A DNA stretch of 64,000 nucleotides from Natronomonas gomsonensis (GCF_024300825.1 NZ_CP101323.1:2418001-2482000); one strand, 5' to 3'. Shown: positions 44,948-54,084, counted from the first letter of the stretch. Numbers and translations: made by a program. Notes: generated by a model not told the origin, from the sequence alone.

Positions 44948-45607
44948 ATGCGAGTGGGGGTACTCTCCGACATCCACGCCAACCGGGTTGCACTACGGGC
45001 CGTACTCGATGATATGCCTCCGGTCGACGCCGTCGTCTGTGCCGGCGACGTGGTCGGCTACAACCCCTGGCCCGCCGACTGTATCGACGCGCTTCGCGAG
45101 CGGAGCGTGCCGACGATTATGGGAAACCACGACCGCGCCGTCGCCACGGGAACCGGTTTCGGGGGCAACGGCATGGCGGATGCCGGCGCTCACTACGCCC
45201 GCGTGGAACTGGACGAGAGCCAACTGGAGTGGCTCCGGGACCTGCCGGCCGAGCGCCGTTGCTTCGAGGGGCGCCTGAAACTCGTCCACGGCCACCCGGA
45301 GGACCCGAACCGCTACACCTATCCGGCGTTGTTCTCCCCTGCGTTGCTCGACGAGGAGGACGTACTCGTGATGGGTCACACTCACGTCCAGGCCCACGAA
45401 TCCTACGACGAAGGCGTCGTGATGAACCCCGGAAGCGTCGGCCAACCGCGGGACGGCGACCCTCGTGCCGCCTACGCCGTCGTCGACCTCGATTCGCTGA
45501 CCGTCGACCAGCGGCGCGTCGAGTACGATATCGAACGCGTCGTCGAGGCCGTCGCGGAGGCAGGACTGCCCGAGGGAACCGGAACCAGACTGCGAAAAGG
45601 GCGATAA
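44948..45607 (+). CDS. Metallophosphoesterase (calcineurin-like)
   Basis: A 219-residue phosphodiesterase or phosphatase. VGVLSDIHANRVAL, VVCAGDVVGYNPWP, MGNHDRAV, LVHGHP and VMGHTHVQAHE are the five metal-binding blocks of the calcineurin fold, all intact and in order. Similar small proteins act on phosphodiesters or diadenosine compounds. Substrate unknown. It stands alone, convergent with aspartate kinase. Confidence 0.9.
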   Translation: MRVGVLSDIHANRVALRAVLDDMPPVDAVVCAGDVVGYNPWPADCIDALRERSVPTIMGNHDRAVATGTGFGGNGMADAGAHYARVELDESQLEWLRDLPAERRCFEGRLKLVHGHPEDPNRYTYPALFSPALLDEEDVLVMGHTHVQAHESYDEGVVMNPGSVGQPRDGDPRAAYAVVDLDSLTVDQRRVEYDIERVVEAVAEAGLPEGTGTRLRKGR

Positions 45608-45620
45608 CGTCGTTCGTGCG

Positions 45621-46805
45621 TTAGACTGCTTCTTGGATGATTTCGAGTGCTTCCTCGCGGTCGTCCCAGTCGACGAAGACGGCGACGGAGGTGGCGCTGG
45701 TGATGAGGTCGTGGATGGTTATGTGTTCCTCCGACAGCGGGTCGATAATGCCTCTGAGGATGCCCGATTGGTTGGGCAATTCGCCGCCGGTGACGCGGAT
45801 GACGGCGACGTTGTCGTCGACGGTGACGCTGGAGAGCGGTTCGGCATCGATAACCGCCTGATGGAGGACGTTCTCGGCGCGCTCGGCGATTTCCTCGTCG
45901 ATGTAGAACGTCACCGAGTCCATCCCGCTGGCGACGGCGTCGACGTTGATATCCGACTCCGACAGCGCCACCGACAGCTCCGAGAGGATGCCGGGAGTGT
46001 TGCGGATGGCCCGGCCGGCGACGGTGAGACACGCAAGCGGCGTCTCCCGGAGGTCGATGAGATTCTGGAACTGCCCCTCGATGGTCGTCCCGCCCTCCAG
46101 TAAGTCGCCGTGTTGGTAGTGGGCGACCCGGACCGTCATGTCGTTAGTCTTGTACGACAGCGCGGAGGGGGCGACGACTTCGGCACCGCGGAAGGAGAGA
46201 TTGCGGAGTTCGTCGACGGTGATTTCGCCGACGTTGCGTGCGCCCTCGACGACGCGGGGGTCGCCGGTCATGACGCCTTCGACGTCGGTGATGATGACCA
46301 CCTCGTCGGCGTTCATGTAGTTGCCCATCATGACGGCGGTGGTGTCGGAACCGCCGCGGCCCAGCGTCGTCACGTTGCCGGCGTGGTCCTGTGCGAGAAA
46401 GCCCGTAATGACGGGGACGTACCCCTTCGAAGTCATGTCGGCGGCCAACTGTTTGGCCCGGCGTTGGGTTTCCTCGACGTCGACTTCGCCGTGTTCGTCG
46501 GTGATGACCGGCCAACTGTCGGTGCCGGGTTCGAGGAACTCCGCGTCGATGCCGCGGGCGCCGAGGGCGGCCTTCAGCATCCGGACGGAGGTGCGTTCGC
46601 CCATCGAGACGATTTCTGCCTCGTCTGCCTCGTCGGCCTCGAACTCGATGGCGTCGAGCAGGAAGTCGGTGGTCGACCCCATCGCACTCGCGACGATGGC
46701 GACCTCGTGGCCTTTTTCGACGGCGGCAGCGATGGAGTCGGCGGCACGGTTGACCCGGTCGCCGTTGCCGAGACTCGTTCCGCCGAACTTGGCGACTACG
46801 CGCAT
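45621..46805 (-). CDS. lysC: Aspartate kinase
   Basis: A 394-residue enzyme phosphorylating aspartate, the first step toward lysine, threonine and methionine. VVAKFGGTSLGNGDRV is the N-terminal signature and TTLGRGGSDTTA the ATP and substrate loop. The C-terminus holds two ACT domains (LTVAGRAIRNTPGILSELSV and VIRVTGGELPNQSGILRGII), which mediate feedback inhibition. The ATG at 46805 has an AGGTGATT ribosome site just upstream. It is single and convergent with the metallophosphoesterase. Confidence 0.94.
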   Translation of the reverse strand: MRVVAKFGGTSLGNGDRVNRAADSIAAAVEKGHEVAIVASAMGSTTDFLLDAIEFEADEADEAEIVSMGERTSVRMLKAALGARGIDAEFLEPGTDSWPVITDEHGEVDVEETQRRAKQLAADMTSKGYVPVITGFLAQDHAGNVTTLGRGGSDTTAVMMGNYMNADEVVIITDVEGVMTGDPRVVEGARNVGEITVDELRNLSFRGAEVVAPSALSYKTNDMTVRVAHYQHGDLLEGGTTIEGQFQNLIDLRETPLACLTVAGRAIRNTPGILSELSVALSESDINVDAVASGMDSVTFYIDEEIAERAENVLHQAVIDAEPLSSVTVDDNVAVIRVTGGELPNQSGILRGIIDPLSEEHITIHDLITSATSVAVFVDWDDREEALEIIQEAV

Positions 46806-46959
46806 ACAATCACCTGCTGTACGGTGTGATGGCTCATACCCGCCGGTAGCCAGTCACGGGAGATAATCCTGTTCATGTTCCGTGGGCTTGACACAGGGGC
46901 GGCTTACGGCGATTATTGCGTCACCGGTGCGGTCACTCCCCGCTCCGGCGCGGGGGAAG

Positions 46960-46966
46960 TTTATTT
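46960..46966 (+). promoter_or_regulatory. TATA box of the GNAT-like gene
   Basis: TTTATTT lies 24-30 bases before the ATG at 46990, consistent with leaderless transcription. Confidence 0.5.
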
Positions 46967-46989
46967 CCCGCGAGTGTCTTATCGGGTGT

Positions 46990-47376
46990 ATGGACATCCG
47001 GGACGCCGTCGAGGCCGACGCCGAACGGCTGGCGACGCTGACCGGCGCGCCGACGGACGTGATGCGGAACCTCGTCCACGACCGAACGGTTCGGGTCGCC
47101 GACGCCGACGACGGCGTGGTTGGGTTCGTCAGCTACGACGCACAGGGGACGACAGTCCACGTCACGCAACTGGAAGGCGACGCCGACCTCTGTGAGCGAC
47201 TGCTCGAAGAGCCGACCCGGTTCGCCGAACGGGAGGGTATGTCCGTCGAGTTGCTCGTTCCCGACGGCGACGAGGCAGCCCACAAAGCCGTCGAACGCGC
47301 CGCCTTCGAGGAACACGGCCCCGGTCCGCGCTTCGACGGCACGACGACGACGCGGTATCGGTGGTCGCCCGACTAG
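46990..47376 (+). CDS. GNAT-like acetyltransferase domain protein
   Basis: A 128-residue protein beginning MDIRDAVEADAERLATLTG, the usual start of GNAT folds (IRxAxxxDxxxLxxL). VGFVSYDAQGTTVHVTQLEG resembles the central strands, followed by a helical RFAEREGMSVELLV segment. The acetyl-CoA loop is not clear, so catalytic function is unsure. A TATA-like TTTATTT lies 24-30 bases upstream of the ATG. The stop shares CTAG with the convergent gene. Confidence 0.7.
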   Translation: MDIRDAVEADAERLATLTGAPTDVMRNLVHDRTVRVADADDGVVGFVSYDAQGTTVHVTQLEGDADLCERLLEEPTRFAEREGMSVELLVPDGDEAAHKAVERAAFEEHGPGPRFDGTTTTRYRWSPD

Positions 47377-47960
47377 AGGTGGCGGTCGATGACCGCCTTC
47401 GCCGCTTGGGCCTTCTCCTTCCAGCCGTAGCCCTGTTCGTAGACGTGTTTCTTCGAGTCGACCAACTCAGCGGGTGAGGCTTCCTCGAAGCCGCCGCGGT
47501 TCCACGTTCCCGAGGTTTCCAGCCAGCCGATGGTGTTCTCGCGGGTCTCCTCCCACGAGAGGCCCACCATCTCGTAGAACGCTATCATGGCGAAGACGCT
47601 GTTGTCGTGGGCACCGGGAACGCTGCCCTTCTCGTAGATGGTCTTCAGCGGCTCGAACGTGGGTTGAGAGACCCGCTCTTTGTACTCCTCGGGCGTCAGC
47701 AGTCGGAGTTCGTCCTCTTCATCGACGACCCGTTGGTCGCCTCGGAGCCGACTCAAAACGGCGGCGTGGAGGCCGCTCCACCGCTCCGGAAGCGCCTCGC
47801 GGAGTGCGTCCTCGTCGTCGTAGGTCCGGGCCGACAGCGGCGCCAAAAGGTCCGTGTAGGCCTTCTCGATGTGTCGGCGGTCGGTCCCCTCGAACTCACA
47901 CTCGGGGTCGTGGAGGTTGCTCGTCGTCCGACAGCCGGGACAGCGATACCTGAGACGCAC
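47373..47960 (-). CDS. Zinc-ribbon-containing hypothetical protein
   Basis: A 195-residue protein starting, by my choice of the GTG at 47960, VRLRYRCPGCRTTSNLHD, with a GAGG-type ribosome site before it. The N-terminus has CPGC and a later Cys (DPECEFEG), a partial zinc ribbon. The rest is helical with a WxxT-rich C-terminal domain (MVGLSWEETRENTIGWLET). I do not recognise the family with confidence; a nucleic-acid-related role is suggested only by the zinc ribbon. A start at 48038 would add 26 residues. Confidence 0.65.
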   Translation of the reverse strand: MRLRYRCPGCRTTSNLHDPECEFEGTDRRHIEKAYTDLLAPLSARTYDDEDALREALPERWSGLHAAVLSRLRGDQRVVDEEDELRLLTPEEYKERVSQPTFEPLKTIYEKGSVPGAHDNSVFAMIAFYEMVGLSWEETRENTIGWLETSGTWNRGGFEEASPAELVDSKKHVYEQGYGWKEKAQAAKAVIDRHL

Positions 47961-48337
47961 GGGTTGTTCCTCGGGTCGGGGTGGGCGAGTATAGGCGTGT
48001 CGACTCTCTGGAGACGATTGCTTGGACGGACCGACCACGCACTTCTCGTATCACGTATTCAGTACTGCCTCCGAAGCCCTCGGCTGGCTCGACTCCCGCG
48101 GACCGCTCTGTGCTCACCTTCGATTCCGCCAAGGACAGCACAGCACCGCAACCACGCTCCTCCCCAACCGACTCACTCGACGCTTCGCGTCTCGTTCGCC
48201 CCTCGCGCGTTTCTCGCGCGCCGGATGAAAGATGCTCGGCCGGGAGCGCATGTCGGCCTTTGCCGACCGCGCAATCCGGGGAAGGGCAGGGCTACAGCGG
48301 GTCGAACAGCGACATCCTCGGCGGACTGAAAGGGCGA

Positions 48338-48422
48338 GGCGCGGTGGCGCCGAAGGAGTGTCGCTGCTCGGGCACTACCCGAACGAAGTGAGGGTATCCC
48401 GAGCAGCGGCCGCCACCGCGCC
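48338..48422. repeat. Nested inverted repeat (cruciform-forming intergenic element)
   Basis: Outer arms GGCGCGGTGGCG (48338-48349) and CGCCACCGCGCC (48411-48422) are perfect reverse complements of 12 bases. Inside them GCTGCTCGGG (48363-48372) and CCCGAGCAGC (48398-48407) form a second perfect 10-base pair. The core TACCCGAACGAAGTGAGGGTA also folds. The element lies about 110 bases before priL; elements of this type recur in intergenic DNA of haloarchaea, from memory. Confidence 0.7.
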
Positions 48423-48500
48423 GAGGGCTTTCGAGGTAGTGCTATCCTCGTTCCCACGCCCGACTCCCAAAACGAATAATCCTGCAGTCGGGGTCGGTGC

Positions 48501-48507
48501 GTTTATC
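48501..48507 (+). promoter_or_regulatory. TATA box of priL
   Basis: GTTTATC is 25-31 bases before the ATG at 48532, supporting that start and a leaderless transcript. Confidence 0.5.
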
Positions 48508-48531
48508 GGCCCCGCAACGATACCCGAGAGC

Positions 48532-49596
48532 ATGCAGCGGCTCCACGCTCGGTATCCGTTCCTCGACGCCTCCCGCGAGGCCGTCGAGGCCGCGGAGGTC
48601 GACCTCGCAGCCCTCGTCGTCGAGGGAGGGCCAGCCGTCGACCGCGGCCGCGAGCGCGTCCAGCGCGCGCTGTTGGAGGGGACCACCGAAGCCGAAGAGC
48701 CGCGAGCCTGGAGCGACCGGGCGGAACTACTCTCCTATCCGGTCGCCCGCGTGCTCGTTTCGCTTCTGGACGTGCCGGGTGCCGTCGAGAAGTACGCCGC
48801 CGCCGAGGCCGCGACGGCCCGCGAGCGGTTTGTCGAGGATTTCGAGGCCGATTTGGAGTTGAAGAGCGCCGGTGGCGAGCGGCTCACGCTCGACCGCCTG
48901 CTCGCGGACTTCGGGCTGTCGGGACGTATCGAACCCACCGGTGACGGGGAGTTCAGCGTCGCCGTCACGGCGTATCTCGAACTCGCGGCGGCGCTGTCGG
49001 GCGAGCGGTGGCGTCTCGTCGGCCGACCGCTCGACTCGGGGCGCGTCCCCGTCTCGCGGCCGGAGTTGTACACCTTGCTTCGGGAGGCCGTCGGCCGGCG
49101 CGTCGAGGAGGGGCTTCCGCTGTCGGTGCCCGAGGCCATCGGGGACCCGCTCGATTCGGAGTTGTCGGCGATTCGCCGCAGCGTCGCGGACCTCGACCCG
49201 CCGACGGCGTTCGACGCGGTGGTCCCCGGACTGTTCCCGCCGTGTATGCGTGCGCTGTTGACTCGCGCTCGGGAGGGGGAGGCGCTTTCGGACCGCTCGC
49301 GGTTCTCGCTCGTCGCTTTCCTCGTGAGTGCGGGACTGGACCGCGATGAGGTCGTCGAGTTGTGCGCGGTCTCGGGGGAGGCCGCCGAGTCGATTCGCCA
49401 GCAGGTCGACCGACTCCGCGAGGAAGGCGGCGAGGGGTCGGTCGCGGCGCCGCCGTCGTGTGCGGTCATGGACGACTACGGCGACTGTGCCGACAAAGAC
49501 GAGTTGTGTGAGTCCATCGAGCACCCGCTGTCGTACTACGAGCAACGGCTGGAGTCGGCCCCCGGAGAACAACTCGCTGACTGGCGCGCTCAGTAG
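48532..49596 (+). CDS. priL: DNA primase large subunit
   Basis: A 354-residue subunit that supports the small primase subunit PriS in making RNA primers at replication forks. The N-terminus MQRLHARYPFLDASREAV is characteristic. The C-terminus holds the four conserved cysteines of the [4Fe-4S] cluster: FPPCMRAL, then PPSCAVMDDYGDCADKDEL with further Cys residues, and HPLSYYEQRL, the usual end. The ATG at 48532 is chosen since a TATA box lies 25-31 bases upstream and the longer frame crosses the palindrome. It overlaps the convergent small membrane gene by seven bases. Confidence 0.93.
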   Translation: MQRLHARYPFLDASREAVEAAEVDLAALVVEGGPAVDRGRERVQRALLEGTTEAEEPRAWSDRAELLSYPVARVLVSLLDVPGAVEKYAAAEAATARERFVEDFEADLELKSAGGERLTLDRLLADFGLSGRIEPTGDGEFSVAVTAYLELAAALSGERWRLVGRPLDSGRVPVSRPELYTLLREAVGRRVEEGLPLSVPEAIGDPLDSELSAIRRSVADLDPPTAFDAVVPGLFPPCMRALLTRAREGEALSDRSRFSLVAFLVSAGLDRDEVVELCAVSGEAAESIRQQVDRLREEGGEGSVAAPPSCAVMDDYGDCADKDELCESIEHPLSYYEQRLESAPGEQLADWRAQ

Positions 49597-49787
49597 CGCC
49601 GGGAGAGGCCGACGCCGATGACGGACATGAAGACGATGAAGAAGGCGATAGCGCCGACCAGGGCGACGCCGCCATCGCCCGAAAGCCCGCCGTCGTTGTA
49701 CGTGTTGCCGATGTAGAGGATGATGGCGACAAGTGTGGCAACGCCGACGAACGCGACGATGGCTTCGACGACGGCATCACGGTCCAT
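49590..49787 (-). CDS. Small membrane protein, 65 aa
   Basis: A 65-residue protein with two hydrophobic segments (VVEAIVAFVGVATLVAIILY and VALVGAIAFFIVFMSVIGV) joined by a Gly/Asp loop. The ATG at 49787 starts MDRDAVVEAIV. Small two-helix proteins of this kind are common next to priL in haloarchaea. Function unknown. Its stop overlaps the priL stop region. Confidence 0.72.
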   Translation of the reverse strand: MDRDAVVEAIVAFVGVATLVAIILYIGNTYNDGGLSGDGGVALVGAIAFFIVFMSVIGVGLSRRY

Positions 49788-50004
49788 GGTCGGGATTCCG
49801 ACGGTGTAGGCCAAAAGCGCTTCGAAGGCGAGACGCCCCGAAGGCGAAGCACCAACGGAGTCGTCGACGGCCAAGGGTAGCGAGCGGTGCACCGGGACAC
49901 TCGAAATCGGGGGTAATCGCGCAGAATTAGGGCGGAAACGGCGTGAACGGTCGTGAAACGTCGAGTGACTCATTAGCCTTCGACGCCTACGTTTCGACTG
50001 GAAC

Positions 50005-50652
50005 ATGACGCATCCAGAACGCACACCTGCGTCATCGGACTCCTCGCGTCGGCGGCCCTTAGCGCCCGATACGCGCCGGCTGGACGACCGCTCGGCGCGG
50101 GCGTGGACGGAGCCGATGGCGGTCAGACCGCTCGGTAGCGGCCGCTACGCCGTCGACAGCAGTTCCGGCGCCACCTACGTCGTCGACCTCCCCCGTGGCG
50201 ACTGCAGTTGTCCGGATCACGAAATCCGCGGCGAGCGCTGCAAACACCTCCGCCGGGTGGCACTGGAAGTTACAGAGCGACGCGTCCCGCCGCCGGGTAA
50301 GCGGCGGGCCGACTGTGAACTCTGTGGCCACGAGTCGTTCGTCCCCGAGTCGGGGCCGGCGGTTTGTGGCGATTGCTGGCTCGAACGCGGCGACATCGCG
50401 ACGGACCGCGAGACGGGCGATACGGTCGTCGTCTACCGACTGACCGACGAGCGCGCAGACGAGCGCTACATCGACGCCGCTGGGTGTACGGTCGCGAAGT
50501 ACCCGAAAAACGAGGGGTATCCGCCCGAAGACCCGGTCGTGGAGGTCGTCTATCCGTTTTCGGGCGACGCCGACTCGGCCCTCGACGAGCGGCCGCGTTA
50601 CGCCTTCCCGTACGCGCGGCTTGCGGTCCACGAAGAGATGCTCATCGAGTGA
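50005..50652 (+). CDS. SWIM zinc-finger protein
   Basis: A 215-residue protein. CSCPDHEIRGERCKH (near residues 68-82) is the SWIM zinc finger (CxCxnCxH) and CELCGH ... CGDCW (about residues 104-122) is a second, ribbon-like zinc site. SWIM domains bind DNA or protein, and in archaea small SWIM proteins are seen near repair and recombination genes. The C-terminal third (YIDAAGCTVAKYPKNEGYP) is of unknown fold. It is near hjc on the opposite strand, a modest context hint. Confidence 0.85.
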   Translation: MTHPERTPASSDSSRRRPLAPDTRRLDDRSARAWTEPMAVRPLGSGRYAVDSSSGATYVVDLPRGDCSCPDHEIRGERCKHLRRVALEVTERRVPPPGKRRADCELCGHESFVPESGPAVCGDCWLERGDIATDRETGDTVVVYRLTDERADERYIDAAGCTVAKYPKNEGYPPEDPVVEVVYPFSGDADSALDERPRYAFPYARLAVHEEMLIE

Positions 50653-50653
50653 C

Positions 50654-50821
50654 CTACCGCCACTCGGAGAGGTCCGTTTCCTGCCCGGCGGGAACCGACA
50701 GCCACGCGTCGTCGGTCGTGACGTCCGCGATGATGAACGCGGGCTCGCCGTTCCGGTAGTCGTACGACGACTGTACACCGTTCTCTGAACCAGACGCCCG
50801 AACGTTCTCCGAACTACTCAT
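50654..50821 (-). CDS. Small protein, 55 aa (DUF7556-like)
   Basis: A short ORF below the usual length cutoff. It reads MSSSENVRASGSENG, then a body rich in Tyr and Asn (YDYRNGEPAFIIADVTTDD) and ends AWLSVPAGQETDLSEWR. The pattern IIADxxxDDAWL...LSEWR is typical of small haloarchaeal proteins I know as DUF7556, from memory. The stop codon lies just after the end of the converging SWIM gene. Function unknown. Confidence 0.65.
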   Translation of the reverse strand: MSSSENVRASGSENGVQSSYDYRNGEPAFIIADVTTDDAWLSVPAGQETDLSEWR

Positions 50822-50966
50822 TTCAGTTTACGATTATCAATCAAGAACATGAATGTTTCGAAGATAATCCGATAATACTCTGTCGAGATATTCGTTCGGG
50901 TGGCTGTGTCGGGTGATACTGTACTCGCGTTCACTCAATTCAGTAAAAACGGGACAAATCGTATTT

Positions 50967-51482
50967 CTACAACATCTCGGCGGCATCGTCGACCGAGAGG
51001 TCCCCGCGTGCCAGGGCTTTCAGTACGTCGCGGTCGGGGGCGTCGTCGGAGTCGACGGCGACCTCATCGAGCGTGACCTTCTCGGTGTCGCCGACGAACT
51101 CCGCGAAGTCGGTGCCCTCCGCGATGGCGGTTTCCTTCTTCACTCGGTAGTTGCCGCCGTCGGTCGTATAGAGGTCACCGGGGTGAAAGAAGTACCAGTC
51201 CTCGCGGTCGAAGCGGGCGGCGACCCGTGGCTTCGCGCCGAAGTTCCGCGAGAAGTACACGAGCGCCTCGATTTCCTCGCCGGTCAAATAAATCGGGTCG
51301 CCGCTCGAGGACTTCGCCTCGATGGCGTAGAACATCTCGCCGTCGCCCGCGAGCACGTCCGGCAGTTCCCGCTCGGTCGCGCTGCCGGAGGCCGGCGCTC
51401 GCATCACCGCAAAGCCCGCCCCGTCGAGTTCGTTGACGAGTTCGCGTTCCCGGCGGTCGCCCTTCGCGTTCGAGTTCGGCAT
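50967..51482 (-). CDS. hjc: Holliday junction resolvase Hjc
   Basis: A 171-residue archaeal nuclease that resolves four-way DNA junctions in recombination. [20 protein letters not shown], with its catalytic Glu, and [21 protein letters not shown], with the Asp, Glu and Lys of the PD-(D/E)XK active site, are the Hjc pattern. A C-terminal extension ([16 protein letters not shown]) is usual for haloarchaeal Hjc. A DUF7556-like gene lies 145 bases downstream on the same strand. Well supported. Confidence 0.93.
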   Translation of the reverse strand: MPNSNAKGDRRERELVNELDGAGFAVMRAPASGSATERELPDVLAGDGEMFYAIEAKSSSGDPIYLTGEEIEALVYFSRNFGAKPRVAARFDREDWYFFHPGDLYTTDGGNYRVKKETAIAEGTDFAEFVGDTEKVTLDEVAVDSDDAPDRDVLKALARGDLSVDDAAEML

Positions 51483-51540
51483 CTACCGAGTGTCGGTGTC
51501 GAACGGTATTAAATCGGCCGACGTGGTGGCCCTTGAGGGG

Positions 51541-52818
51541 TCAAACGCCGAAGATTTCGTGGAGGTGGTCGTTCAGGAACAACCCCTCTCGGTCCAACTC
51601 CGCACGCACGTCGAGGAACGACTCCCACTCGGGGTACAGCGACGTGAGGTCGGCGGCCGTCTTGGTGTGGTGTTTCCCCCAGTGGGGGCGGCCCTCGAAG
51701 CGGTCGAAGACGGATTCGGCGTCGGCGACGAGCGATTCGTAGGGCCGGCGATGGTAGGCGTGGACCGCGATGAACGTCGAATCGCGGCCGGTCGCCGGCG
51801 ACAGCGGTATCGAATCGCTGGCCACGTCGCGGAACTCGACCGGAAACAGCACGTCGTGAGACTCGACGACATCGCGGAGTTCCCGGAGGACTTCGGCGGC
51901 GTCCTCACGGGGAACGCCGTACTCGGTCTCGTTGAACCGCACGTCGCGGGTCGTCGGGTAGATGTCTTTGGCCGGGCCGACCCGCTCGGAGTCGGCGAAC
52001 GTCCCCGTAGTGATGCGGTTCAGAGATGGTGCGGCCCGTGGTAGCCGTCTTCCGACGCGGTTGATGCCTTCCCACGCGAGGTTCTCGATGCGCTCCTCGA
52101 TGGCGTCGAGACGGCCGGGTTCGCCCGTCTCGTCGGTCTCTTCGAGCGTCTTCACCAGCGCCGTGTCGGTGTGGGGGAACCACCAGAACTCGAAGTTGCG
52201 GAACTCGCGGTAGTCCTCGAGGTTCGCGAGTACGTCCTCGATGTCGACCGGTCGTTTCCGCTCGCGGAGGCGGTAGCCGTCGACCACGTCGAGGGTGACG
52301 GTACTGAGGACCCCAAGTGCGCCGAGTGACACCTGTGCGTGGGGGAAGCGGTCGTCGCCGCGTCCGAGGTCGAGGACGCTTCCGTCGGCGGTAATCAACC
52401 GTAGTCCGGCGGCCTGCGTCGCCATCACGCCGAAGTCGGTGCCTGTGCCGTGGGTGCCCGTCGACAGCGCGCCGGCTATCGATTGGGCGTCGATGTCGCC
52501 CATGTTCTCCAGCATGAGGCCGTACTCCGACAGCGCCTCGGTCAACTGCCACAGCGGCGTCCCCGCGCGGACGGTTACCTGCCGGGCCTCGGGGTCGGCG
52601 TCGACGAGGCCAGTGTAGCGCTCAAGTGAGACGAACGTCGCCTCGGATTTCGCGACCGGCGGGAAGGAGTGACCCGCACCGGCGACCCGAAGTGTCTCCC
52701 CGGCGTTTTCGACGACAGTTCGGAGTTCACTCTCGGTTTCGGGGTAGTGGACGTGTGTCGGGCGTGCGCTGACGCTTCCCGACCAATTCTCCCAGACGCC
52801 ATCTGTCAGATGTAACAT
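51541..52818 (-). CDS. FAD-linked aldonolactone oxidase-like protein
   Basis: A 425-residue flavoprotein of the VAO type, related to D-arabinono-1,4-lactone oxidase and L-gulonolactone oxidase. GAGHSFPPVAKSEATFVSL holds the FAD-binding His and SIAGALSTGTHGTGTDFG is the glycine-rich phosphate loop. The C-terminal RPHWGKHHT and LFLNDHLHEI are the family's C-terminal motif. It overlaps the upstream gene by 13 bases. This pairing of a PLP aldolase-like enzyme and an aldonolactone oxidase is also seen in actinobacteria, so a shared pathway is likely but unknown. Confidence 0.88.
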   Translation of the reverse strand: MLHLTDGVWENWSGSVSARPTHVHYPETESELRTVVENAGETLRVAGAGHSFPPVAKSEATFVSLERYTGLVDADPEARQVTVRAGTPLWQLTEALSEYGLMLENMGDIDAQSIAGALSTGTHGTGTDFGVMATQAAGLRLITADGSVLDLGRGDDRFPHAQVSLGALGVLSTVTLDVVDGYRLRERKRPVDIEDVLANLEDYREFRNFEFWWFPHTDTALVKTLEETDETGEPGRLDAIEERIENLAWEGINRVGRRLPRAAPSLNRITTGTFADSERVGPAKDIYPTTRDVRFNETEYGVPREDAAEVLRELRDVVESHDVLFPVEFRDVASDSIPLSPATGRDSTFIAVHAYHRRPYESLVADAESVFDRFEGRPHWGKHHTKTAADLTSLYPEWESFLDVRAELDREGLFLNDHLHEIFGV

Positions 52819-53984
52819 CGGCCATCACCTCGGTACGTACTCCAGGTGTCGACGACTTCCTCGCCGTCGACGACCGCCAACTCCTCGAAGAACCGGCACA
52901 ACTCGCCCGCCTTCCCGTGTCGCATCACGATCGGGTCGCCGAGCGCGAGGTCCCCGTCGTAGCGGACCGGCGTCTGGACCTCGCCGGCACCCTCGTTGTC
53001 CAGCAGTTCGGCCCCCTCGGGGAGCCACGGGACGGGAGCCTTGTCGGGACCGACCGGGCCGGAGGCGACGTAGCCGCCGCCGCGGCACGTGTAGATGCCG
53101 TCGGTCGGTTTGCGGGTCACCTCGACGGCGTAGCCGGCGGCCGGTTCGTAGTCGAGGTGGTCGTACCAATCGAACTGTCGCGGCGCGAAGAAGCCCGACC
53201 CGACGGTCACCTCCGTCACGTGTGGGTCCTCGCGGGTGAACTCGACGCTTCCCGTCCCACCACCGTTGACGAAATCGAGACCGTATTCGCCGTCCAGCGA
53301 CGCGGCGATGGACTGTCGACGCTCGCGGACGACGGGCTTCGAGCGCTCCTTGAGCAGGCGCATCGCGGCGTTTTCGATGGCCCCGTTGGCGGGATTTCGG
53401 TCCGGTAGGCCGGCGATTTGGGCCTCATAGCCCATCAGTCCCGTGAGATGGACGCCCGGGGCTTCGGTGACGGTTTCGGCGACGGTGCGGGCATCCTCGA
53501 CCGTCCGAATCGGTGACCGGCGGACGCCGAAGTACACGCCGAAATGTTCCGTCGAGCAATCGAGGTCGAGACACACCGGTACGTCGGCACCCGCTTTCTG
53601 GGCGGCGTTCGCGATTCGTTCGACGTGTTCCGGCGAATCGACCATCAGCGTGATGTCGGCGCCGTCGGCGATGCGTTCGGCGACTGTCCGGAGTTCGGCA
53701 TCGTCGACAACGGGGTAGGCGACGAGCAAATCGTCGAATCCCGCGTCCGCGAGGTCGACCGCCTCGCGGCCGGTGTAACACATCACGCCTTCGAAGCCGT
53801 CCTCGGAGAGGATCCGCTCCAGTGCCGCCCGACACCGCACGGACTTCGAGGCGACGCGAACCGGGAGACCGTCCGCTCGGTCGACCGTCAGCGCGATGTT
53901 CGCAGCCAGCGCCGCGCGGTCGACGAAGGCCGTCGGCAGCTCCCGCCCCTCGAAGGCGGCCCGGTAGGCGCCGTACTCGTTCAT
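52806..53984 (-). CDS. PLP-dependent amino acid deaminase/aldolase (D-threonine aldolase-like)
   Basis: A 392-residue protein with an alanine racemase-type N-terminal barrel. VRVASKSVRCRAALERIL carries the PLP-binding Lys, and the strand LDLDCSTEHFGV and GLMGYEAQIAG follow. The second half is the DSD1/D-threonine aldolase beta domain with VNGGGTGSVEF and the metal-binding region near residue 370 (VMRHGKAGELCRFF). Members cleave or deaminate D-beta-hydroxy amino acids. The ATG at 53984 starts MNEYGAYRAAFEGRELPT, normal for the family; the upstream 44 residues are discarded. Coupled to the flavoprotein by a 13-base overlap. Confidence 0.85.
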   Translation of the reverse strand: MNEYGAYRAAFEGRELPTAFVDRAALAANIALTVDRADGLPVRVASKSVRCRAALERILSEDGFEGVMCYTGREAVDLADAGFDDLLVAYPVVDDAELRTVAERIADGADITLMVDSPEHVERIANAAQKAGADVPVCLDLDCSTEHFGVYFGVRRSPIRTVEDARTVAETVTEAPGVHLTGLMGYEAQIAGLPDRNPANGAIENAAMRLLKERSKPVVRERRQSIAASLDGEYGLDFVNGGGTGSVEFTREDPHVTEVTVGSGFFAPRQFDWYDHLDYEPAAGYAVEVTRKPTDGIYTCRGGGYVASGPVGPDKAPVPWLPEGAELLDNEGAGEVQTPVRYDGDLALGDPIVMRHGKAGELCRFFEELAVVDGEEVVDTWSTYRGDGRCYI

Positions 53985-54084
53985 ACGTTCGGATTCGCCT
54001 CTCGACACCTGAGGTTTCCGGCGTCGATGTGCGGTCAGTTTAATCGCCCGAGCCTTCAAGTGGGATGCCGGGACCACCGCCCGT

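Larger units (their letters stand above)
47961..48531. other. 570-base gene-free region upstream of priL
   Basis: No credible coding frame. The region holds the palindromic structure at 48338-48422, a hairpin CGCGCG-TTTCT-CGCGCG near 48205-48222, and the priL TATA box near 48501. The remaining bases look like ordinary intergenic DNA, perhaps a decayed region. Confidence 0.55.
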
